In this document: positions 7,829 through 15,499 of the stretch, piece by piece | Layout of the letters: each line of letters opens with the position of its first letter | Position numbering within the stretch: the first letter of the stretch is position 1 | Source: Actinomycetes bacterium | GTDB taxonomy: Bacteria; Actinomycetota; Actinomycetes; Propionibacteriales; Propionibacteriaceae | Direction: 5' to 3' | Assembly (NCBI GenBank): GCA_023393755.1 | Contig: JAEXCA010000149.1 | Coordinates: forward strand, 1-22,147 | DNA: 22,147 bases | Program-made: the position numbers and the translations under genes | The notes under the pieces: generated by a model | The model's input: only the letters and a program-made list of their open reading frames with translations | The model's database searches: none | Told to the model about the DNA's origin: nothing

Positions 7829-7850
7829 GATCTCCCTAGTCGTGGTGGGG

Positions 7851-8906
7851 TTAGGCGAGCCAGCGGTCGAGGCCGGCGGAGACGAAGTCGTCATCGCCGA
7901 GGTCGGGGTGGAGTGCCAGGACGCGGTCGATCTCCGCGAGCTGGCCGGGGGAGAGGGTCTCGGCGGGGTCGAGGCACCAGGTTCCGGCCAGCAGGCCCTG
8001 GCGCCGCAGCACCTCGTGGCAGCCGGGAATGCAGCCGGCGAAGGCGTTGCGGGCGTCGTAGATGGCCGCGTTCGCGTCGGTCACCGCGGAGTCCAGCGCC
8101 AGCAGCTCGGCCGGCACCGGGGCGCCGTCCGGCAGCGCCCGGATCCGGTCGAACAGGGCCACCGCGGTCGACGTCCAGACGCTCCAGTGGCCGAGCAGGC
8201 CACCGCGGACCCGCACCACCACCCGTTCGCCGTCCCGCGGGACGACGAAGGGCTGCAGCAGGTCGAGCACGATGTGGTCGTCGTTGCCGGTGTAGAGGGT
8301 GATCCGGTCCTCGGCGCGGGCCTCGACCACGCCGCGGACGATGTCCAGGGTGCGGTACCGGTCGAACGGAGCCATCTTGATCGCGATCACGTTCTCGATC
8401 GCGGCGAACTCGCGCCAGAAGGCGGCGGAGAGGTGGAACCCGCCGACCTCGGGCAGCAGCGCGAACCCGATCACCGGCAGCACCTCGGCGACCCGCCGGG
8501 CGTGGTCGACGATCTGCTGCTCCGGCCGTCCCCGCCAGGCGGCGACGTTGAGCAGTACCGCGGTGTAGCCCAGCTGCCGGGCGGTCTCCGCCTCGGCCAC
8601 CGCGGACGCGGTGTCGCCGGTCACCCCGGCGACCAGGGCGACCGGACGGTCGGTCCAGTCCGCGGCGGTCTCGGCGGCGATCCGCAGCACCTCGGGGTAC
8701 AGCCCGGCGGCCCGGATCCCGAACTGGGTGGTGTGGACGCCGACCGCCACCCCGCCCGCGCCGGCGTCGAGGTAGTAGCGGGTGAGCGCGCGCTGGCGGC
8801 GTTCGTCGAGCCGTCGCTGCTCGGTGAGCGCGAGCGGGTGGGCGGGAAGCGCCGCGCCGGCCCGGATGATCTCGAGCGGGGTGGTCCCCCCGGTGGCTGT
8901 CCTCAT
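7851..8906 (-). CDS. DapA/N-acetylneuraminate lyase-like aldolase family protein
   Basis: 351 aa, longer than the usual 290-310 for this TIM-barrel family because of a C-terminal extension. The Schiff-base lysine is K177 in IENVIAIKMAP, and the substrate-loop position is GVAVGVHTTQFG (52-63). The family tyrosine in Y-x-x-P is absent: the region reads GFALLPEVGG (147-156), with A149 at the Tyr position. It may form the lysine imine with a 2-oxo acid but cannot use the usual tyrosine relay. Expected roles are cleavage or dehydration of a 2-keto-3-deoxy sugar acid. I chose the ATG at 8906, with GAAAGG upstream, over one 33 bp further upstream. The gap to the epimerase-like gene is 22 bp. A LacI-type site lies about 50 bp upstream. 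Confidence 0.85.
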   Translation of the reverse strand: MRTATGGTTPLEIIRAGAALPAHPLALTEQRRLDERRQRALTRYYLDAGAGGVAVGVHTTQFGIRAAGLYPEVLRIAAETAADWTDRPVALVAGVTGDTASAVAEAETARQLGYTAVLLNVAAWRGRPEQQIVDHARRVAEVLPVIGFALLPEVGGFHLSAAFWREFAAIENVIAIKMAPFDRYRTLDIVRGVVEARAEDRITLYTGNDDHIVLDLLQPFVVPRDGERVVVRVRGGLLGHWSVWTSTAVALFDRIRALPDGAPVPAELLALDSAVTDANAAIYDARNAFAGCIPGCHEVLRRQGLLAGTWCLDPAETLSPGQLAEIDRVLALHPDLGDDDFVSAGLDRWLA

Positions 8907-8952
8907 CGACCCGACCTTTCGTCGTGCCGATTGAACCATGCCGGGGGATGGT

Positions 8953-8970
8953 TGCGCAACCGATTGTTCA
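8953..8970. promoter_or_regulatory. Predicted LacI-type operator upstream of the DapA-like gene
   Basis: TGCGCAACCGATTGTTCA has the LacI-family core AAnCGnTT with a central CG at 8961-8962. The left half, TGCGCAA, is a perfect inverse of the right half of the site at 10457-10474; the right half differs from that ideal at two positions. It also overlaps the palindrome GGTTGCGCAACC (8950-8961). It lies in the 102-bp gap between the enolase-like and DapA-like genes, so the DapA-like gene probably starts its own regulated transcript here. No good -35/-10 pair is clear; CAGTAT (minus strand, 8979-8974) is a weak -10 option. Confidence 0.6.
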
Positions 8971-9008
8971 TACTGTTCGGCCTCGTTCCTGCGGGGTACC
9001 GGTCGTCC

Positions 9009-10421
9009 TCAGGCGAGCGCGACGACGGCGTCCTCGGTGAGTTCCGGCAGCCCGCTCGGATCCGGCGCGGGAGTGACTCCGAAGGGGGCCAGCAGGGCCG
9101 AGTCCAGGGCCAGCCGGCCCCCGGTGATCCGCAGCCGGACGACGCCGCCGTCCTCGCGGTAGAGGTCGGGGTGGGCGGCCAGCATCCGGGCCGCCAGCCC
9201 GGGCTGGAGCGGAGCGAAGCGTCCGAAGAAGTGGTGCCCGTTGCGCTCGATGTGCTCCAGGCCGATCGCGGCGGCGACCACCAGGTCCTGCGGGACGGTC
9301 AGCGGCGGCACGGTGCAGAGATCCTCGGCGGTCAGCACCGTCGGCCGCTCCGGCGAGCGGCGGGCGGCGACCAGGGCAGCGTTCGCCAGCCCGCGGAAGA
9401 CGCCCTTGCAGCCCTTGTAGGTGCCGCCGGCGTAGCCCAGGTCCATCGCCTCGCGGACCGACTCCGCCACGTCGTCGGATTCGTCGACGATCACCGGGAT
9501 TCCGCTGCCCAGCTCGGCCAGCGCGTCCCGCGCCGCCGGACCCAGCGCCACCGAGCGGTGCAGCGGCTGCTCGATCGCGTCCAGCCTTGGCCACAGCCCG
9601 GCCAGCGCCGGGGCCGCGCGCAGCGCCGCGACCCAGCCGACCAGGTGGTCGGCGGTGTGCATCGACTCGTTGCCGTCGATGGTGAACCGGGCGGGGACGT
9701 CGTCCCGGGCGCAGAGCGCGAGCAACTGGGCGATCCGCTCGACGTCCGCCGCGGCGTCGCCGGTGGTCTTGAGCTTGAAGCGGCTCACCCCGTCCCGGCG
9801 GATCGCCGCCTCGACGCTGACCGGCAGCCCGTCGCCCGGATCCCCGGTCACCTCCGCGTCCAGCAGCGGATCGGCCAGGCCGACGGTGTGGCGGACGGCG
9901 ATCCGGTTCCGGCGGGCGGGCCGGAACGGCTCGCTGCCGAGTTCGGGGTGCAGCGCGCCGGCGTCGAAGCCGAGGGCGCCGGAGGCCAGGGCGTCGGCGA
10001 ACGGCTGGTCGGTTTTCCGGCAGAAGGCGTCGATCAGCGCCCGTTCGACCAGCGCCACGCCGAGGCCGGCGACCAGCCCCGAGCAGCCCTCGCGCCCGGC
10101 CCACTCCCGCTGCGCCCGGTCGAGCTCCCGCCAGAGTGCGAACGGTGTCGGCCCGGTCAGGCCGGTGGCCGCGGCGGTGGCGGCCAGGACGCTGCGGCCG
10201 AGGATCCGCAACTCGGCGGCGAAGGTCTGGTCCGGATCCTTGATGAACCACTTCGGCGGCAGGTGCTCGCTCGCCCAGCCCAGCCCGCTGCCGTCGCCGG
10301 TGGCCAGGCGCAGCTGCACCACGACGTGCGGCGCGTGGGTCATCTCGGCGATCCCGTACCGGAACGGGATCCGGGTCGCGGCCGTGGTGACCCGAGCCTC
10401 GACGTCGGTGATCCTGAGCAT
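9009..10421 (-). CDS. Enolase-superfamily (mandelate racemase/muconate-lactonizing-like) protein
   Basis: 470 aa, longer than the usual 370-420. The barrel domain shows the KxK motif K216-L-K218 in RFKLKTTGD and candidate metal ligands D249 (IDGNES), E284 (DAIEQPL) and D313 (IVDESDD). GGTYKGCKGVF (332-342) follows, where K336 or K339 could serve as a base; RNGHHFFGRF lies near the C-terminus. The family abstracts a proton next to a carboxylate; in sugar clusters its members are usually acid-sugar dehydratases. Dehydration to a 2-keto-3-deoxy acid would feed the DapA-like neighbour. GAGAGGGG precedes the ATG. A long in-frame extension to 12569 overlaps the glycosidase-like gene in another frame and has no family sequence. 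It is not clearly an L-rhamnonate dehydratase. Confidence 0.88.
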   Translation of the reverse strand: MLRITDVEARVTTAATRIPFRYGIAEMTHAPHVVVQLRLATGDGSGLGWASEHLPPKWFIKDPDQTFAAELRILGRSVLAATAAATGLTGPTPFALWRELDRAQREWAGREGCSGLVAGLGVALVERALIDAFCRKTDQPFADALASGALGFDAGALHPELGSEPFRPARRNRIAVRHTVGLADPLLDAEVTGDPGDGLPVSVEAAIRRDGVSRFKLKTTGDAAADVERIAQLLALCARDDVPARFTIDGNESMHTADHLVGWVAALRAAPALAGLWPRLDAIEQPLHRSVALGPAARDALAELGSGIPVIVDESDDVAESVREAMDLGYAGGTYKGCKGVFRGLANAALVAARRSPERPTVLTAEDLCTVPPLTVPQDLVVAAAIGLEHIERNGHHFFGRFAPLQPGLAARMLAAHPDLYREDGGVVRLRITGGRLALDSALLAPFGVTPAPDPSGLPELTEDAVVALA

Positions 10422-10446
10422 CCGCTGCCCCTCTCGCTTCGGCTCG

Positions 10447-10474
10447 ACAATAGCGGTGAAGAAACGATTGCGCA
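10447..10474 (-). promoter_or_regulatory. Predicted promoter -10 and LacI-type operator upstream of the enolase-like gene
   Basis: TGAAGAAACGATTGCGCA (10457-10474) has the core AAnCGnTT with central CG at 10465-10466. Its right half, ATTGCGCA, is the exact inverse of the perfect half of the 8953 site; its left half keeps TG and AA only. Reading the minus strand, TATTGT (10452-10447) lies just downstream as a possible -10, so the operator would sit between -35 and -10, where a repressor blocks polymerase. No consensus -35 is apparent. Confidence 0.55.
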
Positions 10475-10513
10475 CACCGGCCGTCCCACCGCGCCGGGCT
10501 CGGCCGGGCGCCG

Positions 10514-12982
10514 TCAGCCTGCGTCGGCGGCGTGCCGCCGCAGGGCCGCGGCGAGCACGCTGAAGCCCTCGACCAGCTGGCCCTCGTAGCCGCTCGGGGT
10601 GCCGTCCGCCATCCGCCAGTCCCTGCCGCTGCCCAGCCCGCCGAAGGAGGAGTCGTCGGCGATGGTCTCGCACAGCCCCGCGAGCACCTGCTCCGCCGCC
10701 GCGGCGAAACCGGTCCGCTCCAGGGCGTCGACCACCACCCGCGCGCCGTGGTGGGAGAAGCCACCCTGCTGGTAGGAGCCCATCGGCAGGCCGAAGATCA
10801 CCCCGCCGATGTCGGCCTCGGGGATCCGCCACAGGTTGAGCGGGATGCCGTTGCGGAAGTCGGTGAGCCCGGCGGCCGTCCAGGCCCGCTGCAGGGCGTG
10901 CATCACGCCGGCGGCGGTGGGCAGGTCGAGCAGGTCGCCGGCGCAGGCGTGGGCGTTGACCAGGGTGAAACCATGGTCGTGCAGCTGGCCGTCCGCCGAG
11001 CGCCAGCCGGCGACCAGGCCGGTGGCCGGGTTGAGGAAGGCGGCCGGATAGCTCGCCGCCAGGGCGGCGCGGGCCTCGTCGATCTGCCCGGCCAGCGCGG
11101 GCTCGCCGAGTTCGCGCAGCAGCGGCGCCCAGACCCCCCAGGCCTCGTGCACCACCGCGTTGGCCCAGGCATCCTTCCAGCCGAAGGAGATCACGTCCGC
11201 CCAGGCGGTGCTCCACTGGTGTTCCCCAGAGACGCCCCGGCGGATGGTCGACTCGACCAGCCCGTCGCCGTCCACGTCCCGGCGCAGCATCTGCTCGAGC
11301 TCGTCGAGCAGCCGCGCCCGGTTGCGGCCGAACCAGTCCCGGTCGCCGGTGGCGGCGAGGAAGCGGCCGGCCGCAGCCAGGGTGTTGCCGGCCATGTGGA
11401 CGTACTCGTCCTCCAGCCGGTGCGGGCCGTGCGAGGTGGCCCCGCTGCCGTAGCTCGGCGCGCCGTCCAGCCAGCGCTGCAGGGAGTCGCCCACCCACCG
11501 CATCGGGGTGAGGGTGCCGGCGTCGGCGAGCCGCTCGGCGATCGCCGAGACGTCGGCCAGCGAGGTGGTGCAGTGCATCGACGCCCCGTTGTTGGAGTAG
11601 GTCGTGGTGTCGGCGCGGAACGGCAGCGCGGTGAGCAGGTGCCGGTCGAGGGCGCGGCGCACCGGCGCCGGGGTGGCCGGATGGAGCCGGGCCAGTCGGG
11701 GACGTGCGACGCGGAAGCTGATCGCCGCCCGGTGCACCCCGGCCGGCAGCAGGTAGTCGCCCTGCTCGGTCGGCAGCTCGCCGAGCTTCAGCTCGAAGGT
11801 GTTGGTGTCGAGCGGACGGACCGAGTCCGATCGCCACAGCACCGGGCCGTCGGCGTCCAGCCGGAGGGTGCCGTGGCGCGGGAAGTGCCAGTGGGCCTGC
11901 CCGGCCAGCAGGCCGGTCTCGCCGACGAAGGTGGGCGCGCCGAGCAGGCAGCTGGGGGTCACCCGGTTGTCGGTGGCGACGTGCCAGGCCGAGCTCGTCC
12001 AGGCCCGCCGGTCGGTGGTGGCGCGGCGCTCCGCGCGCAGCTCGACCCCGTCCGCCCGGACGGTGAACTCCAGCAGGTAGCGCTGGCCCGCCCCCGGGCT
12101 CTCCAGGTCGTAGCGGACGGTCGAGCCGCGGACCGTGGTGGTGCCGGTGAGGTCGCGGTGCAGGAAGCCGAGCGGGAAGCCGCCGTCCACCCCGCTGAAC
12201 CGGGGGCCCTGGGCCAGGTACTCGGCGTGCTGGTCGCGCAGCACCGGGTAGACGCCGGAGGGGTAGACCCCGCTGCGCACGATGTCCATCGACCGGGGCA
12301 GCTGGAGCAGGTTCCGGTCGGTGCGGCCCCGGCCGTCCTGGTCGATCCCCAGGTGCGACCAGGCCGGGCCGGCCAGCCGGAAGCCGAGTTCCAGGAAGGG
12401 CGTCCGGAACCGAACCTCGGTCGCGCTCCGGCTGGCGGTCACCCCCGGTTCGGTCCCGTGCAGATCGATCTCCTCGACCCGCAGCCAGCCCTCCGGTTCG
12501 GGCGTCCAGTGCGCCGGCGCCTCCCCCTCCAGCCGCAGGCCGTTGGCGGCCAGGTTCCAGCCGGGCCACCAGCCGTCGGTGGCCGCCCGGCGGATCTCCG
12601 CGCGCAGCGCGGTGGCCCGGAGCCCGCCGAGGTCGAGTCGTGCCCGGCCGGCGTCCAGTTCGGCGACGCTGGTCACCAGCCGGCCGACCTCCCGCCAGTC
12701 GTCGGCCCCGCCGGCGGAGACCACCACCTCGAGCGCCGCGTCACGTTCCTGGCCGCTGGCGCACTTGTGGTAGCCAGCTCCCCAGAACGCGGTCAGCGCG
12801 TCGAACCGGGCCGGCTGCCGGGTGAAGACGGCGCGCTGGTGGACGATCCGCCGCTCGGGGGCGCCGGTCTCGTGCGGCGCCGGCGTCGTCCACACCGACC
12901 GGGTGGCGAGCCGCACGGTCGCGGCGGGCGCCGACTCCCATTCCGGCGTGGCGAGCGGGTGCACGAACAGGTTCGGCGGCAT
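10514..12982 (-). CDS. Six-hairpin glycosidase-like protein
   Basis: 822 aa. The first half (about 1-400) looks like beta-sandwich sequence rich in Trp, Arg and Thr. The second half (about 440-822) looks like an (alpha/alpha)6 toroid: YSNNG near 460, DVDGDGLVES near 570 with EHQWSTAWADVISFGWKDAW soon after, GGFSHHGARVV near 742, and YEGQLVEGF near 797. The DGDGLVES motif followed by Trp/Asp-rich helices is typical of six-hairpin glycosidases such as GH63, GH78 and GH15 relatives. I cannot assign a GH number. It has no signal peptide, so it probably acts inside the cell. AAGGAC lies 5 nt before the ATG. It is divergent from the rhamnosidase and 92 bp ahead of the enolase-like gene. Confidence 0.75.
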   Translation of the reverse strand: MPPNLFVHPLATPEWESAPAATVRLATRSVWTTPAPHETGAPERRIVHQRAVFTRQPARFDALTAFWGAGYHKCASGQERDAALEVVVSAGGADDWREVGRLVTSVAELDAGRARLDLGGLRATALRAEIRRAATDGWWPGWNLAANGLRLEGEAPAHWTPEPEGWLRVEEIDLHGTEPGVTASRSATEVRFRTPFLELGFRLAGPAWSHLGIDQDGRGRTDRNLLQLPRSMDIVRSGVYPSGVYPVLRDQHAEYLAQGPRFSGVDGGFPLGFLHRDLTGTTTVRGSTVRYDLESPGAGQRYLLEFTVRADGVELRAERRATTDRRAWTSSAWHVATDNRVTPSCLLGAPTFVGETGLLAGQAHWHFPRHGTLRLDADGPVLWRSDSVRPLDTNTFELKLGELPTEQGDYLLPAGVHRAAISFRVARPRLARLHPATPAPVRRALDRHLLTALPFRADTTTYSNNGASMHCTTSLADVSAIAERLADAGTLTPMRWVGDSLQRWLDGAPSYGSGATSHGPHRLEDEYVHMAGNTLAAAGRFLAATGDRDWFGRNRARLLDELEQMLRRDVDGDGLVESTIRRGVSGEHQWSTAWADVISFGWKDAWANAVVHEAWGVWAPLLRELGEPALAGQIDEARAALAASYPAAFLNPATGLVAGWRSADGQLHDHGFTLVNAHACAGDLLDLPTAAGVMHALQRAWTAAGLTDFRNGIPLNLWRIPEADIGGVIFGLPMGSYQQGGFSHHGARVVVDALERTGFAAAAEQVLAGLCETIADDSSFGGLGSGRDWRMADGTPSGYEGQLVEGFSVLAAALRRHAADAG

Positions 12983-13140
12983 GGGCGTCCTTGTCCTGGG
13001 GCGGAGATGCGTGGCTGCGGTTGAGAGCGTAGGGCGGGGGCGTCGGCCCGGGCAACGAGGCCCGGGCGGCCGCCGTGGTACCTTCGCCGTCATTCCGGCC
13101 GGAGCAGGCCGGGTGGACCGCGGACCGGCGAGGGGTGCTG
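12983..13140. promoter_or_regulatory. Divergent intergenic region between the two glycosidase genes
   Basis: These 158 bp must hold the promoters for both divergent genes, but no consensus -10/-35 pair stands out. Two copies of the palindrome GCCCGGGC lie at 13046-13053 and 13060-13067, 14 bp apart. A poor half-match to the LacI-type motif (CGGTTGAGAG, 13018-13027) is present. Regulation by the local LacI protein is possible but not shown. Confidence 0.4.
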
Positions 13141-15483
13141 ATGGTGCAGAGCGGGAGCCCGTCCGCGCTGGCTGGCGCGGCCTGGATCGGACGCGACCCG
13201 GCCTTCGTCCCGGAGTTCTGGCCACCGGAGTTCGACGACCGCCCGGAGATCACCCGGGAGCTGGAACCGGTCCGCCTGCTGCGGGCCGAGTTCACCCTGC
13301 CACGGCGGGTGGTCTCGGCGCGGCTGGCGATCACCGCACGGGGGATCTACCGGGTGTACCTGGACGGGAACCGGGTCGGGGAGGACGAGCTCGCGCCGGG
13401 CTGGTTCGACTACGCCGTGCGGATCCCGGTCCGGGAACACGACGTCACCGCGCTGCTGGAACCCGGCCGGCATGCCATCGCCGTCGAGCTGGCGGACGGT
13501 TGGTACGCCGGCTACCTCGGGATGGACCGCCGCCACCAGGCCGGCCGCTACGGGACGACGACCACGGCGATCGCCGCGCTCACCGTGACCCACGACGACG
13601 GCTCGACCACGAGGCTGGTCACCGACGGCTCCTGGCAGCTCGGCGAGGGCGCGCTCCGGTTCGCCGACCTGCTGATGGGCCAGTTCACCGACTTCACCCG
13701 GGAGCGACCGGGCTGGATGCTGCCCGGCTACCCCGGCGAGGGCTTCGAACCGGCCTGGTGCGAGCCGCCGGACGCCTACCGCGGCGGTGCTCTGGTGCCC
13801 CATCGTGGCCCGATCGTGCGGGTGACCGGGGAGGTGGCGGCGGTCGCGGTGGACCGCCGGCCGGACGGGCGGTGGATCGTCGACTTCGGGCAGAACCTGG
13901 TCGGCCGGGTCAGGCTGAGGCTGACCGGTGCCGCGGCGGGCGACCGGGTGCAGCTGCGTCACGCCGAGGTGCTCACCCCGGACGGCGAGCTCTACACCGC
14001 GAACCTGCGCACCGCCCGGGCCCACGACATCGTGGTCTCGGCCGGCGATGGGGAGGTCTTCGAGCCCAGCCTGACCCTGCACGGCTTCCGCCACGTCGAG
14101 GTGCGCGGCCTCGCCCGGCTGGAGCCGGAGGACATCGTGGCGGTGGTGGTCGGCAGCGACCTGCAGCGGGTGGGGCGGTTCCGCTGCGGCGAGCCGGAGC
14201 TGGACCGGCTGGCCGACGCGATCGGCTGGACGCTGCGCGGCAACCTGGTCTCGGTGCCCACCGACTGCCCGCAGCGGGACGAACGGCTCGGCTGGCTCGG
14301 CGACGCCCAGGTGATCATGCGCACCGCGCTGCACCACTACGACCTGGCGGAGTTCCTGGGCAAGTGGCTGCAGGATCTCCGTGACGGCCAGTCGCCCTCC
14401 GGCGCCTACCCGGACGTGGCTCCCCGGATGGTCGTCCCGGTCGACGGCTCACCGGGCTGGGCCGACGCCGGGGTGCTGGTGCCCTGGCAGCTGCTACTGT
14501 TCACCGGCCGGATCGACCTGGTGGCCGAACACCGCGACTCGATGGTCAGCTTCCTGGACCACCTGGACCGCGAGAACCCGACCGGCCTGCGCACCGCCGG
14601 GCTCTCCCGCAACTACGGCGACTGGCTGAGCCTGGCCGAACCCACCCCGAAGGTGCTGGTCGCGACCGCCTACTGGAAGCGGTGCGCGGACGGGATGGCG
14701 GCGATGGATCGCGCCCTCGGCCGGGACGATGCGCGCTGGTCGGCGCTCGCCGACTGGATCTCCGTCGCCTTCCGGCGGGCCTTCCTGGCCGATGGGCCGC
14801 TGGTCGGCGGCACCCAGACCGGGGCGGCGATGGCGATCGCCGCGGGCCTGGTGCCCGCCGACCTGCTTGCCGAGGTCGGGGATGCGCTGGCGGCCGACGT
14901 CGATGCGCGGGGTGGCGCGCTGACCACCGGCATCCACGGGCTCCGCGATCTGCTGCCCGCCCTGACCGCGGCGGGACACCTCCGTACCGCGGTGGCGCTG
15001 CTGCTGCGACGGGAGTACCCGTCCTGGCTGCACGTGATCCGCAACGGCGGAACCACGATGTGGGAGCGCTGGGACGGCTGGACGGCCGAGCGCGGCTTCC
15101 AGACCCCGGCGATGAACTCGTTCAACCACTACGCGCTCGGCTCGGTGGGGGAGTGGCTGTTCGAGACCCTCGGCGGGCTGGCCCCCGACCCGGCCGCGCC
15201 CGGCTTCGGGCGGGCGATCGTCCGTCCCCACCCGGATCCGCGGATCGGACGGGCCGGCGTCACCCGGCGGACGCCGACCGGCGACTTCGAAGTCTCCTGG
15301 GCCTGCGGCGACGGCTCGCTCACGCTGGAGGTGGCGGTGCCGCCGGGGGGCACCGCCGGCGTCCACGTCCCCACTGGCTCGCGCGGCTGGCGGAGCCTCG
15401 AGATCGGCCCGGGCCGGCAGATGTTCCGGACCCCGTGGAGCCCCGATTGGGTGCCGGATCACCTCGGCCACGGCCGCGACTGA
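13141..15483 (+). CDS. Alpha-L-rhamnosidase, glycoside hydrolase family 78
   Basis: 780 aa. The family order is visible: N-terminal beta-sandwich with GIYRVYLDGNRVGEDELAPG (68-87), a concanavalin-like region with WIVDFGQNLVGRVRL (245-259), an (alpha/alpha)6 barrel and a C-terminal beta domain from about 690. The hallmark PTDCPQRDERLGWLGDAQ (373-390) supplies the presumed general acid E381. TTMWERWDGW (638-647) supplies the presumed general base E642, and MNSFNHYALGSVGEWL (658-673) follows. Their spacing matches characterised GH78 enzymes. It releases terminal L-rhamnose from glycosides by inversion. It lacks a signal peptide, so its substrates are probably imported. The ATG at 13141 follows AGGGG; an ATG 66 bp upstream is less likely. 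Confidence 0.95.
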   Translation: MVQSGSPSALAGAAWIGRDPAFVPEFWPPEFDDRPEITRELEPVRLLRAEFTLPRRVVSARLAITARGIYRVYLDGNRVGEDELAPGWFDYAVRIPVREHDVTALLEPGRHAIAVELADGWYAGYLGMDRRHQAGRYGTTTTAIAALTVTHDDGSTTRLVTDGSWQLGEGALRFADLLMGQFTDFTRERPGWMLPGYPGEGFEPAWCEPPDAYRGGALVPHRGPIVRVTGEVAAVAVDRRPDGRWIVDFGQNLVGRVRLRLTGAAAGDRVQLRHAEVLTPDGELYTANLRTARAHDIVVSAGDGEVFEPSLTLHGFRHVEVRGLARLEPEDIVAVVVGSDLQRVGRFRCGEPELDRLADAIGWTLRGNLVSVPTDCPQRDERLGWLGDAQVIMRTALHHYDLAEFLGKWLQDLRDGQSPSGAYPDVAPRMVVPVDGSPGWADAGVLVPWQLLLFTGRIDLVAEHRDSMVSFLDHLDRENPTGLRTAGLSRNYGDWLSLAEPTPKVLVATAYWKRCADGMAAMDRALGRDDARWSALADWISVAFRRAFLADGPLVGGTQTGAAMAIAAGLVPADLLAEVGDALAADVDARGGALTTGIHGLRDLLPALTAAGHLRTAVALLLRREYPSWLHVIRNGGTTMWERWDGWTAERGFQTPAMNSFNHYALGSVGEWLFETLGGLAPDPAAPGFGRAIVRPHPDPRIGRAGVTRRTPTGDFEVSWACGDGSLTLEVAVPPGGTAGVHVPTGSRGWRSLEIGPGRQMFRTPWSPDWVPDHLGHGRD

Positions 15484-15499
15484 CCGGGCCGGCGGTCAG
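15480..15499. terminator. Compact convergent hairpin containing both stop codons
   Basis: CTGACCG-ggccgg-CGGTCAG forms a 7-bp stem. The left arm holds the TGA of the rhamnosidase and the right arm holds the TGA of the acyl-CoA ligase on the other strand. Only 12 bp separate these convergent genes, so this may be the whole bidirectional termination signal. There is no T-tract, and the stem could also be a by-product of two opposed stop codons in GC-rich DNA. Confidence 0.4.

Noticed and set aside
8928..8933. Extra CGATTG half-sites (also at 19291 and inside the rhamnosidase gene near 15447)
   Set aside because: They lack a matching second half around the CG centre, and a 6-mer is expected several times by chance in 22 kb.
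7548..10589. 1013-residue plus-strand open frame
   Set aside because: Antisense to the enolase-like, DapA-like and epimerase-like genes, with no recognisable domain; typical antisense openness in GC-rich DNA.
10422..12569. In-frame minus-strand extension that would fuse over 700 residues to the enolase-like protein
   Set aside because: It is an Arg/Pro/Gly-rich shadow of the six-hairpin glycosidase gene read in another frame; family sequence begins only at 10421, after a good ribosome site.
12983..13225. N-terminal extension of the six-hairpin glycosidase-like protein
   Set aside because: The added 81 residues are Arg/Pro-rich without a signal peptide, would overlap the divergent rhamnosidase, and lack the ribosome site seen before 12982.
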